Source: Pseudonocardia endophytica
GTDB taxonomy: Bacteria; Actinomycetota; Actinomycetes; Mycobacteriales; Pseudonocardiaceae
Assembly (NCBI RefSeq): GCF_004339565.1
Contig: NZ_SMFZ01000002.1
Location: 930,001 to 994,000 of the forward strand
Direction of reading: 5' to 3'
Length of the DNA: 64,000 nt
Positions 8,293 to 16,558 of this stretch are shown piece after piece (position 1 is the first letter of the stretch; the number at the start of each line of letters is the position of its first letter). Position numbers and translations under genes: made by a program. Under the pieces are notes generated by a model that was not told the origin of the DNA, did no database searches, and saw nothing but the letters and a program-made list of their open reading frames with translations.

Positions 8293-9576
8293 GTGAGTGA
8301 GCAGACGTTCTGGGGCCCGGACTTCTCCGCACTGCAGCAGCAGGATCCCGAGATCGCGGGGGTCGTGTTGGACGAGCTGGACCGCCTGCGTTCAGGCCTG
8401 CAGCTGATCGCGAGCGAGAACCTGACCAGCCCGGCGGTGCTGGCCGCGCTCGGTTCGACGTTGTCGAACAAGTACGCGGAGGGGTACCCGGGGCGCCGGT
8501 ACTACGGCGGCTGCTCGGTCGTCGACCAGGCGGAGAACATCGGCAACGCCCGCGCCAAGGAGCTGTTCGGCGCCGAGCACGCGAACCTGCAGCCGCACTC
8601 CGGCGCCAGTGCCAACCTCGCCGCCTACGCCGCGTTCGCCAAGCCCGGCGACACCGTGCTGGCCATGGACCTCAAGCAGGGCGGCCACCTCACGCACGGC
8701 AGCAAGGTCAACTTCTCCGGCCTGTGGTTCAACGCCGTGTCCTACCTCGTCCGCGAGGACACCGAGCTGATCGACTACGACCAGGTCCGCGATCTGGCGA
8801 AGCAGCACCAGCCGAAGATCATCATCGCTGGCGCGACGGCGTACCCGCGCCTGATCGACTTCAAGATCTTCCGCGAGATCGCCGACGAGGTCGGCGCGAA
8901 GCTGATGGTGGACGCGGCGCACTTCATCGGGCTGGTCGCCGGCCAGGCGATCCCGTCGCCGGTGCCGTACGCCGACGTCGTCACCGCGACCACGCACAAG
9001 GTGCTCCGCGGACCGCGTGGCGGCATGGTGCTGTGCCGCGAGGAGCACGCGAAGGCGATCGACAAGGCCGTGTTCCCGTTCTCCCAGGGCGGCCCGCTGA
9101 TGCACGCCGTCGCGGCCAAGGCGGTCGCGATGAAGGAGGCCGCGCAGCCCGCGTACCAGGCGTACGCACGCCAGGTCGTCGCGAACTCCCAGGCGCTGGC
9201 CAAGGGACTGGAGTCGGAGGGCATGCGCGCCGTGTCCGGTGGCACCGACACCCACCTGTCGCTGATCGACCTGCGGCCGATCGGCGTCACCGGATCGGAC
9301 GCCGAGACCCGGTGCGACCGGGCGGGCATCACGCTGAACAAGAACGCGATCCCGTACGACCCGGCGCCGCCGATGAAGCCCTCCGGACTGCGCGTCGGCT
9401 CGCCGAGCGTCACCACGCAGGGGATGACCGAGGCGGACATGGCCGAGGTCGCGACGCTGCTGGCCCGTGCGGTGCGCGCCGAGCACGACACCCCGGCCGG
9501 CGACGACGAGCTGAAGGCGGTCGCCGAGGCGGTCACCACGCTGGTCGGGCGTTCCCCGGCCTACCCGCGCGGCTGA
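8293..9576 (+). CDS. glyA: Serine hydroxymethyltransferase
   Basis: PLP enzyme (427 aa) that interconverts serine plus tetrahydrofolate with glycine plus methylene-tetrahydrofolate, the main entry of one-carbon units. The PLP-binding lysine is Lys236 in TTTHKVLRGPRGG. The substrate-binding segments LIASENLTSPAVL and YAEGYPGRRYYGG are intact. Its position between tsaC and wecA is an insertion relative to the mycobacterial gene order. The GTG start follows a TAACGT hexamer and has no evident Shine-Dalgarno sequence. Confidence 0.97.
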   Translation: MSEQTFWGPDFSALQQQDPEIAGVVLDELDRLRSGLQLIASENLTSPAVLAALGSTLSNKYAEGYPGRRYYGGCSVVDQAENIGNARAKELFGAEHANLQPHSGASANLAAYAAFAKPGDTVLAMDLKQGGHLTHGSKVNFSGLWFNAVSYLVREDTELIDYDQVRDLAKQHQPKIIIAGATAYPRLIDFKIFREIADEVGAKLMVDAAHFIGLVAGQAIPSPVPYADVVTATTHKVLRGPRGGMVLCREEHAKAIDKAVFPFSQGGPLMHAVAAKAVAMKEAAQPAYQAYARQVVANSQALAKGLESEGMRAVSGGTDTHLSLIDLRPIGVTGSDAETRCDRAGITLNKNAIPYDPAPPMKPSGLRVGSPSVTTQGMTEADMAEVATLLARAVRAEHDTPAGDDELKAVAEAVTTLVGRSPAYPRG

Positions 9577-9598
9577 GCACCGACCGGGCCTGACAGCA

Positions 9599-10795
9599 GT
9601 GCCGACCCAGAGCTCGTTCGGCTACGGGCTCCCGATCCGGGAGCTGCTGCTCGTCGCGCTCGCGTCGGCGGTGGTGACGCTGCTGCTGACCGGGCCGGTC
9701 CGGATGCTGGCCCTCAAGGTCGGGGCCGTGGCCTGGCCGAGAGGACGGGACGTCCACGTCACACCGACGGCGCGGTGGGGCGGCCTGGCGATGTTCGGTG
9801 GCGTGCTCACCGGCATCGGCCTGGCCGCCCAGCTCCCCGCGCTGCGACTGGCGTTCTTCGAGGGCAGCACGGACATGTTGGGCGTCCTGCTCGCGACCGG
9901 GCTGCTGGTCGGCGTCGGGATGCTGGACGACCGCTACGACCTGGACGCGATCACGAAGCTGGCCGCGCAGGTGACGGCCGGCGGGCTGCTCGTGCTGTAC
10001 GGCATCCAGTGGGCTGTCATCTGGATCCCGCTCGGTGGCGGCGGCACCGGCATCTCCGGCTCGCTGCTGATCCTCGGTCAGGGGCAGGGCGTGCTGCTCA
10101 CCGTGCTGATGACGGTGGCGCTGGTGAACGCGCTGAACTTCGTCGACGGCCTCGACGGGCTCGCCGCGGGCATCGGGATGATCGCCGCGCTGGCCACGGC
10201 CGTGTTCTGCATCGGCCTGATCCGGGAGAACGGCAACGACCCCGGGACGTACTCGCCGGCGCTGATGGCCATGGTGCTGTTCGGCGCGTGCCTGGGCTTC
10301 CTCCCGCACAACTTCAACCCGGCGCGGATCTTCATGGGCGACACCGGCTCCATGATGATCGGCGTGATGCTCGCCGGGGCGACGACGAGCGCGTCCGGCC
10401 GGCTCCCTATCAGCGTCGCGTCCAACGGCACCGACGTCCTCGCGCTGCTGGCGCCGCTGATCGTCGTGGCGGGCGTGCTGCTGATCCCGCTGCTGGACCT
10501 GTTGCTCGCCGTCGTGCGGCGGACCAGGGCCCGGAGCGGCTGGATGGTCGCGGACAAGATGCACCTGCACCACCGGCTGCTGGAGATCGGGCACAGCCAG
10601 CGGCGGGCCGTCCTGCTGATCTACCTCTGGGTCGGCGTGCTCTCGTTCGGTGCGGTCGCGCTGGCCCTGGTGGACGACCCGGCCGTCGTGCTCGGGGTGG
10701 TCGCGGTCGGCGTCGTCGTCGCCGTGATCGCGTCCGCCGTGCCGTACCGGGCACGGAAGCGGGCGACCGGCGGGGGAGCCGGCCCGCGTCGCTGA
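9599..10795 (+). CDS. wecA: Undecaprenyl-phosphate GlcNAc-1-phosphate transferase (WecA/Rfe family)
   Basis: Polytopic membrane enzyme (398 aa, about ten to eleven helices) that moves GlcNAc-1-phosphate onto a polyprenyl phosphate. In actinobacteria this starts the linker between peptidoglycan and arabinogalactan. Family motifs are present: the Asp pair in GMLDDRYDLD, NFVDGLDGLAAG, HNFNPARIFMGDTGSM, and the cytoplasmic histidine motif HLHHRLLEIGH. The GTG start is 22 bp after the glyA stop. The gene directly precedes the atp operon, as rfe does in mycobacteria. Confidence 0.93.
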   Translation: MPTQSSFGYGLPIRELLLVALASAVVTLLLTGPVRMLALKVGAVAWPRGRDVHVTPTARWGGLAMFGGVLTGIGLAAQLPALRLAFFEGSTDMLGVLLATGLLVGVGMLDDRYDLDAITKLAAQVTAGGLLVLYGIQWAVIWIPLGGGGTGISGSLLILGQGQGVLLTVLMTVALVNALNFVDGLDGLAAGIGMIAALATAVFCIGLIRENGNDPGTYSPALMAMVLFGACLGFLPHNFNPARIFMGDTGSMMIGVMLAGATTSASGRLPISVASNGTDVLALLAPLIVVAGVLLIPLLDLLLAVVRRTRARSGWMVADKMHLHHRLLEIGHSQRRAVLLIYLWVGVLSFGAVALALVDDPAVVLGVVAVGVVVAVIASAVPYRARKRATGGGAGPRR

Positions 10796-11089
10796 CCTGG
10801 GTGATCACCCGCCGGAAACGGACGCGCGCGGATGAGGCCGACGAACCGGCCGGAGCCGGACGAAGCACTGTGTTCTACATGACGTCGAGGATTGTCTCTC
10901 CACGTCAAGCACGTCGGTGGCGCTGTGATAGCGTCGCCGCGTCGGCCGTGGTGAGACACACGGCACGGCATCAAGCTTGGACCTGCCGCGGTCGGTTGGC
11001 AAGCCACCGGGCGGTCTGCATCTCGACGAGGAGTTGTATGTGACCACCGATGTCCCGAGCGTCCCTTTCCCGGGCTGACCGGGGCTGAC
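10796..11089 (+). promoter_or_regulatory. Promoter and leader region of the ATP synthase operon
   Basis: This 294-bp gap is locally less GC-rich (for example GTGTTCTACATGACGTC near 10870). It contains a candidate -10 TAGCGT at 10929-10934 in a TGTGATAGCGT context. No strong -35 is obvious. A short reading frame with its own ribosome-binding site lies at 11040-11078. No other gene is seen. Confidence 0.45.
11040..11078 (+). CDS. Possible 12-residue leader ORF before the atp operon
   Basis: GTG at 11040 is preceded by GAGGAG with a 6-nt spacing, a better ribosome-binding site than that of the following gene. It encodes 12 residues (VTTDVPSVPFPG) and stops 11 nt before the AtpZ-like start. It may couple translation into the operon or be chance. 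There is no homology argument for it. Confidence 0.3.
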   Translation: MTTDVPSVPFPG

Positions 11090-11293
11090 GTGCCGGACGG
11101 CGACGGGCCGGGCCTGCGAGACCTGCTCAACATGGGCATGACCCTCGGCCTGTACGTTGCGATCGGGCTGGCCGCAGGCCTGTTCGCCGATCACGTCCTG
11201 GACACCACGCCCGTGTTCGTGCTCGTCGGGATCGCTCTGGGCATTGTCGGTGCCACCGTCCACGTCTACAGGCTGTTGAGGAGATTCATGTGA
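11090..11293 (+). CDS. AtpZ/AtpI-type small membrane protein
   Basis: A 67-aa protein with two hydrophobic segments (roughly residues 17-33 and 40-58) separated by a short acidic loop. This is the layout of AtpZ-like proteins encoded at the 5' end of many atp operons. Such proteins are linked to Mg/Ca uptake or c-ring assembly; the exact role here is unknown. It is the first full-sized gene of the operon, with a GTG start. Position and topology support the family better than the sequence does. Confidence 0.75.
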   Translation: MPDGDGPGLRDLLNMGMTLGLYVAIGLAAGLFADHVLDTTPVFVLVGIALGIVGATVHVYRLLRRFM

Positions 11294-11309
11294 GCGAGCG
11301 GAGCAGGCC

Positions 11310-11717
11310 GTGCTGACCGGCATGTCCGGTACGCCCTACACCCCGCCCGTCACCCGCCGGACCGTCGTCCGGTCCGCGATCGCGGCGGGCGTCATCGCCG
11401 TCGTGGCTTGTGCGTTGCTGATCCCCGCCGGTTACCCGCTCTGGGCGCTGTTCGGCGTCGTCGGGCTGGCGCTCGGACTGGCCAACGCGATCCTCGCGGT
11501 CATCTCGGTCACGAACTTCGCGACCACCCAGCCGACGAAGGCCCGCTTCGTGAGGTCGGTCCTCGGCCGCCTCGCGATCATCACCGCGATCGCCTTCGCC
11601 TGCGCCCTGCTGTTCCGCCCGTCCGGGTTCGGCGTCTTCGGTGGGCTGGCCATGTACCAGTTCGTCCTGGTCGTCTGCTCGATGCTGCCGCTGATCAAGG
11701 AGATCCGACAGAGATGA
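11310..11717 (+). CDS. atpI: ATP synthase protein I-like membrane protein
   Basis: A 135-aa polytopic protein with about four hydrophobic segments, located directly before atpB where AtpI-type c-ring assembly factors are found. An inner ATG at 11322 (MSGTPYTPP) is an equally plausible start to the GTG at 11310. The stop overlaps the atpB start as ATGA, so the pair is coupled. Sequence similarity to E. coli AtpI is not obvious by eye; the assignment is by position, size and topology. Confidence 0.7.
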   Translation: MLTGMSGTPYTPPVTRRTVVRSAIAAGVIAVVACALLIPAGYPLWALFGVVGLALGLANAILAVISVTNFATTQPTKARFVRSVLGRLAIITAIAFACALLFRPSGFGVFGGLAMYQFVLVVCSMLPLIKEIRQR

Positions 11718-12442
11718 GTACCGCCGTGGTCCTCGCCGCCGAAGGGGAGATCAACCCGGGCGAGCACTGGACGGTCGAGGTGGCCGGCATCGCGTTGAAC
11801 ATGGACACCATCCTGGCGACCGTGATCGCGATGGCGATCGTGCTCGGGCTGGGCTTCTACATGGTCAACGGCGTGACCCGGGGCAAGCCGACGAAGCTGC
11901 AGCTGGCCTTCGAGGCGCTGACCAGCTGGGTACGCGGCCAGGTGCGGGACGGTCTGGGTCTGCAGGCCCCCACCGGTCTGATCGCCTTCGCGTTCACGAC
12001 GTTCGCGTTCATCCTGATCTGCAACTGGCTCGCGGCCCTGCCGTCCGAACACGTCCTGCCGCCGCCCACCGCCGACGTGAACCTCGTGTACGCGATGACC
12101 ATCGTCGTGTTCATCTGGCTCAACGTCTGGGCGATCCGGAAGTCACCGAGACGCTACGTCAAGCACATCGCGGAGCCGTACGCGTTCCTCGCCCCGATCG
12201 AGATCATCACGCTGTACTTCTCGCGCCCGTTGTCGCTGGCGCTGCGGCTGTTCGGCAACATCTTCGCCGGCGGGATCATGGTCTCGGTGATCGCGCTGCT
12301 GCCCGTCTACATCCTCTGGTTGCCGAACGCGGGCTGGAAGCTGTTCGACATGTTCATCGGCGGGATCCAGGCACTGATCTTCACGCTGCTGACGATCATC
12401 TACTTCAGCGACTACGCGCACGACGAGGAGCACGCCCACTGA
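11714..12442 (+). CDS. atpB: F1Fo ATP synthase subunit a
   Basis: Membrane stator subunit (242 aa) that forms the two proton half-channels against the c-ring. The essential arginine lies in SLALRLFGN (equivalent of E. coli Arg210). The final helices (GGIQALIFTLLTIIYFS) complete the usual set of about six transmembrane segments. The ATG at 11714 overlaps the previous stop. A 112-bp gap to atpE follows and holds small GC-rich hairpins, which may help set the higher yield of subunit c. Confidence 0.96.
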   Translation: MSTAVVLAAEGEINPGEHWTVEVAGIALNMDTILATVIAMAIVLGLGFYMVNGVTRGKPTKLQLAFEALTSWVRGQVRDGLGLQAPTGLIAFAFTTFAFILICNWLAALPSEHVLPPPTADVNLVYAMTIVVFIWLNVWAIRKSPRRYVKHIAEPYAFLAPIEIITLYFSRPLSLALRLFGNIFAGGIMVSVIALLPVYILWLPNAGWKLFDMFIGGIQALIFTLLTIIYFSDYAHDEEHAH

Positions 12443-12554
12443 CCCGGGTCGCACGACCCGTCCCGGCGGTGCTCCCCGGCGTCGCCGACCCCAGGAACCA
12501 CCCGGACCCCGCGCCAGGACGCGGAGCCACGGAACAGAAAGAACGAGGAGAGAC

Positions 12555-12848
12555 ATGAGCGCAGTGCAGACGGTCCTCGCCCAGGGTGGCGGAGGAGGCC
12601 TGACCGGGAGCGTCACGCTCGGTCTGGCGATGGTCGGCGGTGGTCTCGCCCTCGGCGGCGGCGCCGCCGGTGCGGCCATCGGCGACGGTCTGGCCGGCTC
12701 CGCGGTCATCCAGGGTGTGGCTCGCCAGCCCGAGGCCGCCGGTCGCCTGAACACGACGATGTTCCTGATCATCGGTCTGTGTGAGGGCATGTACTTCATC
12801 AACCTGGCGTTCATGGCCGTCTTCGTGTTCGTCACCGGCGCACAGTGA
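12555..12848 (+). CDS. atpE: F1Fo ATP synthase subunit c (Met at the bedaquiline-site alanine)
   Basis: Proteolipid of the rotor ring (97 aa, two transmembrane helices joined by the polar loop ARQPEA). The proton-carrying carboxylate is Glu77 in the second helix (GLCEGMYFINL), with Asp44 in the first helix. Aligned to M. tuberculosis AtpE, Glu77 matches Glu61 and Met79 matches Ala63, a position where Met is associated with natural diarylquinoline resistance in a few mycobacteria. The N-terminus is longer than in mycobacteria. A GAGGAG motif precedes the ATG. Confidence 0.96.
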   Translation: MSAVQTVLAQGGGGGLTGSVTLGLAMVGGGLALGGGAAGAAIGDGLAGSAVIQGVARQPEAAGRLNTTMFLIIGLCEGMYFINLAFMAVFVFVTGAQ

Positions 12849-12869
12849 TCTGAGATCGGACAGAAGACC

Positions 12870-13430
12870 ATGACGACGGAAGCAGTGGCGCAGGGAAACA
12901 ACTTCCTGCTGCCCAACGCCACGTTCTTCGTCGAGTTGGTGCTGTTCCTCATCCTCTTCTTCGTGATCGCCCGCTACATCGTCCCGCCCCTGACGAAGGC
13001 GATGGACGAGCGCGACGAGATGGTCCGCAAGGCGGCCACGGACAGGGAGAAGGCGTCCCGGAAGCTGCGTGACGCGGACGAGCGGTACCAGTCCGAGCTG
13101 TCCGACGCCCGCGTCGAGGCGGCCCGGATCCGCGACGAGGCACGTGCCGAGGCGCAGAAGGTCAGGGACGAGAAGAAGGGCACCGCCGAGCAGGAGGTCG
13201 CGCGGCGGCGCGAGGAGGGCGAGCGCGAGCTCGCCGGCCAGCGCACCGAGGCGATGCGTCAGCTCCGCGGGAACATCGGCGGTCTGTCGTCGGAACTCGC
13301 TGAGCGCGTCGTCGGCCGTCCGCTGCCGGGTGACGCTCAGCGGCAGTCCACGGTGGACAGGTTCCTTGCCGAGCTGGACGAGCGGTCCGGCACGTCCGCC
13401 ACGTCCACACCGAGCGGAGGGGGTGAGTAG
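12870..13430 (+). CDS. atpF: F1Fo ATP synthase subunit b
   Basis: Peripheral stalk subunit (186 aa): a single N-terminal membrane helix (residues 17-36, FFVELVLFLILFFVIARYIV) followed by a long charged helix rich in Arg, Glu and Ala that dimerises and binds delta. It corresponds to the stand-alone b subunit of mycobacteria. The next gene encodes a second b-type protein with no intergenic space (stop 13428-13430, ATG 13431). Confidence 0.94.
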   Translation: MTTEAVAQGNNFLLPNATFFVELVLFLILFFVIARYIVPPLTKAMDERDEMVRKAATDREKASRKLRDADERYQSELSDARVEAARIRDEARAEAQKVRDEKKGTAEQEVARRREEGERELAGQRTEAMRQLRGNIGGLSSELAERVVGRPLPGDAQRQSTVDRFLAELDERSGTSATSTPSGGGE

Positions 13431-13958
13431 ATGGCGACCTTCATCGCCGAGCTCGTCGGCTTCGTCGTGGTCCTGTTCGTCCTCTACCGCTACGTCTGGC
13501 CGATCCTGAAGCGGATGATGGACGACCGCCAGGAGCAGATCCGTCGCCAGGTCGTCGAGGCCGACGAGGCGGAGAAGGCGCTGGCCGAGGCGGAGCGCAG
13601 GCACGACAACGCGGTCGCCGAGGCGGAGCAGGAGTCCTCGCGCATCCGCGACGACGCCCGCGCCGACGCCTCGCGCATCCGCGAGGAGATGGCCGAGCAG
13701 ACCGAGCAGGAGATCGCGCGGATCAAGCAGCGCGGCGAGGAACAACTCGTTGCCGAGCGGGACGCCTCCGTGCGGAAGCTGCGGGCCGAGACCGGGACGC
13801 TGTCCATGGATCTCGCGAAGCGGATCATCGCCGAGTCGCTGTCCGACGAGGACCAGAAGCGTGCCAGCGTCGACGGCTTCCTCGACGACCTGGACGCGCT
13901 CGGCGGTTCCGGCAGCGGAACGAGGCAGCCGGCCCAGACCGGCGGAGGGGTGTCCTGA
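13431..13958 (+). CDS. Second b-type ATP synthase subunit (b', counterpart of the N-terminal half of mycobacterial b-delta)
   Basis: A 175-aa protein with an N-terminal membrane helix (FIAELVGFVVVLFVLYRYVW) and a long coiled-coil segment. It resembles the N-terminal b-like part of the mycobacterial b-delta fusion (Rv1307), but here it ends in a Gly/Ser/Gln linker and a stop. Delta then starts in another frame with a TGATG overlap. Two b-type subunits plus a separate delta imply a heterodimeric peripheral stalk. A sequencing frameshift between the two frames is a formal alternative. Confidence 0.88.
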   Translation: MATFIAELVGFVVVLFVLYRYVWPILKRMMDDRQEQIRRQVVEADEAEKALAEAERRHDNAVAEAEQESSRIRDDARADASRIREEMAEQTEQEIARIKQRGEEQLVAERDASVRKLRAETGTLSMDLAKRIIAESLSDEDQKRASVDGFLDDLDALGGSGSGTRQPAQTGGGVS

Positions 13959-14791
13959 TGGCCGCCGTGTCCCTGCAGTCGACCAGCCGGGACTCGCTGG
14001 GTTCGGCCGAGGAGACCCTCGACCGGGTCGCCGGTGGGCTCTCGGCCCAGGACCTGTCGACTCTCGGCGGCGAGCTGTACTCCGTCCTGCGACTCCTGGA
14101 GTCGGAACGCACGCTGCTCCGCCACCTCGCCGACTCGACGGTGCCGGAGGAGAGCCGGACCGGGCTCGCGAGGGCCCTGTTCGAGAACAAGATCGGTCCG
14201 GCCGCCTACGAGGTGGTCACCGACCTCGTCGGCTCGCGGTGGTCACGGCCGTCCGACGTGCTGTACGTGCTCGAGACGCTGGCGCGTCGTGCGCTGCTGG
14301 GGGTCGCTGAGGCCGACGGCGAGCTCGACGACGTCGAGGACGAGCTGTTCCGTTTCGGCCGGGTGCTGGATCGCGAGCCGGAGCTGAACTCGCTGCTCAC
14401 CGACCCGAGCGGGCCGGTGGACAAGCGGGTCGAGCTGCTCGACACCGTCCTCGCGGACAAGGCTCGCCCCACGACGAGGGCGCTGTTGGAGCAGGCCGTG
14501 CGGTCCCCGCGCGGTCGCGCCCTGGATCTCGCCGCCAACGACCTGGCCGTGCTGGCCGCTGCGCGGCGCGACCGCTACGTAGCCCGCGTGCGCACCGCGG
14601 TCGGCCTGTCGCAGGAGCAGGAGCAGCGCCTCGCCGAGACGCTCACCCGCATGTACGGGCGGCAGATGTCGTTGCAGGTCGAACTGGACGAGAGCCTGAT
14701 CGGCGGGCTGGCGGTCGAGGTGGGCGGCGAGCTCATCGACGGCAGCGTGGCGGGTCGGCTGGCCGCGGCGCAGCGCAAGCTCCCCCACTGA
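13958..14791 (+). CDS. atpH: F1Fo ATP synthase subunit delta (long form)
   Basis: A 277-aa OSCP/delta subunit joining the peripheral stalk to the top of F1. The common delta core is in the C-terminal two thirds (DVEDELFRFGRVLD, then GGLAVEVGGELIDGSVAGRL at the end). About 100 extra N-terminal residues match the delta part of mycobacterial b-delta and the long Streptomyces delta. It overlaps the b' gene by one base. Length is well above the roughly 180 aa of most bacteria. Confidence 0.93.
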   Translation: MAAVSLQSTSRDSLGSAEETLDRVAGGLSAQDLSTLGGELYSVLRLLESERTLLRHLADSTVPEESRTGLARALFENKIGPAAYEVVTDLVGSRWSRPSDVLYVLETLARRALLGVAEADGELDDVEDELFRFGRVLDREPELNSLLTDPSGPVDKRVELLDTVLADKARPTTRALLEQAVRSPRGRALDLAANDLAVLAAARRDRYVARVRTAVGLSQEQEQRLAETLTRMYGRQMSLQVELDESLIGGLAVEVGGELIDGSVAGRLAAAQRKLPH

Positions 14792-14846
14792 CGCCGCCCG
14801 ACGGCGCGAGACGTAACTGACTTACGACCAGAAGGAACACACTCCC

Positions 14847-16544
14847 ATGACAGAGCTGACGATCTCCTCCGAGGAGATCCGGAGTGCGATCTCCAGCTAC
14901 GTCTCGTCGCTGGAGAGCCAGACCTCCCGCCAGGAGGTGGGCACCGTCGCCGACACCGGCGACGGCATCGCCCACGTCGAGGGCCTGCCCTCGGCCATGA
15001 CCAACGAGCTGCTCGAGTTCAAGACCGACGAGGGCAGCGTTCGCGGCGTCGCGCTGAACCTGGAGCAGCGCGAGATCGGCGCGGTCGTCCTGGGCGACTA
15101 CGCGGGGCTCGAGGAGGGCCAGCAGGTCACCCGCACCGGCGAGATCCTGTCGGTCGGCGTCGGCGACGGCTACCTCGGCCGGGTCGTGGACCCGCTGGGC
15201 AACCCGATCGACGGCCTCGGGGACATCGAGGCCGAGGAGACCCGCATCCTCGAGCTGCAGGCCGCGTCGGTCATGCAGCGCCAGAGCGTCTCCGAGCCGC
15301 TGCAGACCGGCATCAAGGCGATCGACGCGATGACGCCGATCGGCCGGGGCCAGCGCCAGCTGATCATCGGTGACCGCAAGACCGGCAAGACCGCGGTCTG
15401 CGTGGACACGATCATCAACCAGAAGGAGAACTGGGACTCCGGCGACGAGAAGAAGCAGGTCCGCTGCATCTACGTCGCGATCGGCCAGAAGGGCTCCACG
15501 ATCGCCGCTGTCCGGCAGTCGCTGGAGGAGAAGGGCGCGCTGGAGTACACGACGATCGTCGCCGCCCCGGCGTCCGACCCGGCGGGCTTCAAGTGGCTCG
15601 CCCCCTACACCGGCTCGGCCATCGGCCAGCACTGGATGTACCAGGGCAAGCACGTCCTGATCGTGTTCGACGACCTGTCCAAGCAGGCCGAGGCCTACCG
15701 CGCGATCTCGCTGCTGCTGCGCCGCCCGCCGGGCCGCGAGGCGTACCCCGGCGACGTGTTCTACCTGCACTCGCGGCTGCTGGAGCGCTGCGCGAAGCTC
15801 TCCGACGACCTCGGTGCCGGCTCGATGACCGGCCTGCCGATCATCGAAACCAAGGCGAACGACGTGTCGGCCTACATCCCGACCAACGTCATCTCGATCA
15901 CCGACGGTCAGGTCTTCCTGGAGTCCGACCTGTTCAACCAGGGTGTCCGTCCGGCGATCAACGTCGGTATCTCGGTCTCCCGGGTCGGCGGCGACGCGCA
16001 GGTGAAGGCGATGAAGACGGTCGCCGGCTCGCTGCGGCTGGACCTGTCGCAGTACCGCGAGCTGGAGGCGTTCGCCGCGTTCGGCTCCGACCTGGACGCC
16101 GCATCGGCCGCCGCACTCGGTCGTGGTGAGCGGCTGGTCGAGCTGCTCAAGCAGGCCCAGTACGCGCCGGTCCCGGTGCAGGAGCAGGTCGTCTCGATCT
16201 GGCTGGGCACCAAGGGCAAGCTCGACTCGGTGCCGGTCGAGGACATCCAGCGCTTCGAGTCGGAGTTCCTGGACAACATCCGCCGCAACGAGTCCGGTGC
16301 GCTCGACTCCATCGTCGAGACCGGGAAGCTCGACGAGGACAACGAGGAGCGCCTGAACCGCGCCGTCGACGAGTTCAAGAAGAGCTTCACCGCCACCGAC
16401 GGCTCGTCGGTCGTGCCGAAGGAGCAGGACCAGGGCTCGCTCGACGAGGACGACGTCGACCAGGAGACGGTGAAGGTCAACCGGAAGGCGCCGGAGTCGA
16501 AGAACGACGAGTCCGGCGACGACTCCGAGCAGTCCGAGAGCTGA
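14847..16544 (+). CDS. atpA: F1Fo ATP synthase subunit alpha with C-terminal tail
   Basis: Non-catalytic nucleotide-binding subunit of F1 (565 aa). The P-loop is GDRKTGKTAV near residue 174 and the alpha/beta signature region PAINVGISVSRVGG is intact. The protein runs about 50 residues past the usual alpha end, in an acidic, disordered tail (SLDEDDVDQETVKVN onward). Mycobacterial alpha also has a C-terminal extension that restrains ATP hydrolysis; this tail is of similar or greater length but not obviously alike. AGAAGGAA precedes the ATG. Confidence 0.97.
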   Translation: MTELTISSEEIRSAISSYVSSLESQTSRQEVGTVADTGDGIAHVEGLPSAMTNELLEFKTDEGSVRGVALNLEQREIGAVVLGDYAGLEEGQQVTRTGEILSVGVGDGYLGRVVDPLGNPIDGLGDIEAEETRILELQAASVMQRQSVSEPLQTGIKAIDAMTPIGRGQRQLIIGDRKTGKTAVCVDTIINQKENWDSGDEKKQVRCIYVAIGQKGSTIAAVRQSLEEKGALEYTTIVAAPASDPAGFKWLAPYTGSAIGQHWMYQGKHVLIVFDDLSKQAEAYRAISLLLRRPPGREAYPGDVFYLHSRLLERCAKLSDDLGAGSMTGLPIIETKANDVSAYIPTNVISITDGQVFLESDLFNQGVRPAINVGISVSRVGGDAQVKAMKTVAGSLRLDLSQYRELEAFAAFGSDLDAASAAALGRGERLVELLKQAQYAPVPVQEQVVSIWLGTKGKLDSVPVEDIQRFESEFLDNIRRNESGALDSIVETGKLDEDNEERLNRAVDEFKKSFTATDGSSVVPKEQDQGSLDEDDVDQETVKVNRKAPESKNDESGDDSEQSES

Positions 16545-16558
16545 CGGGCGGATAACGC

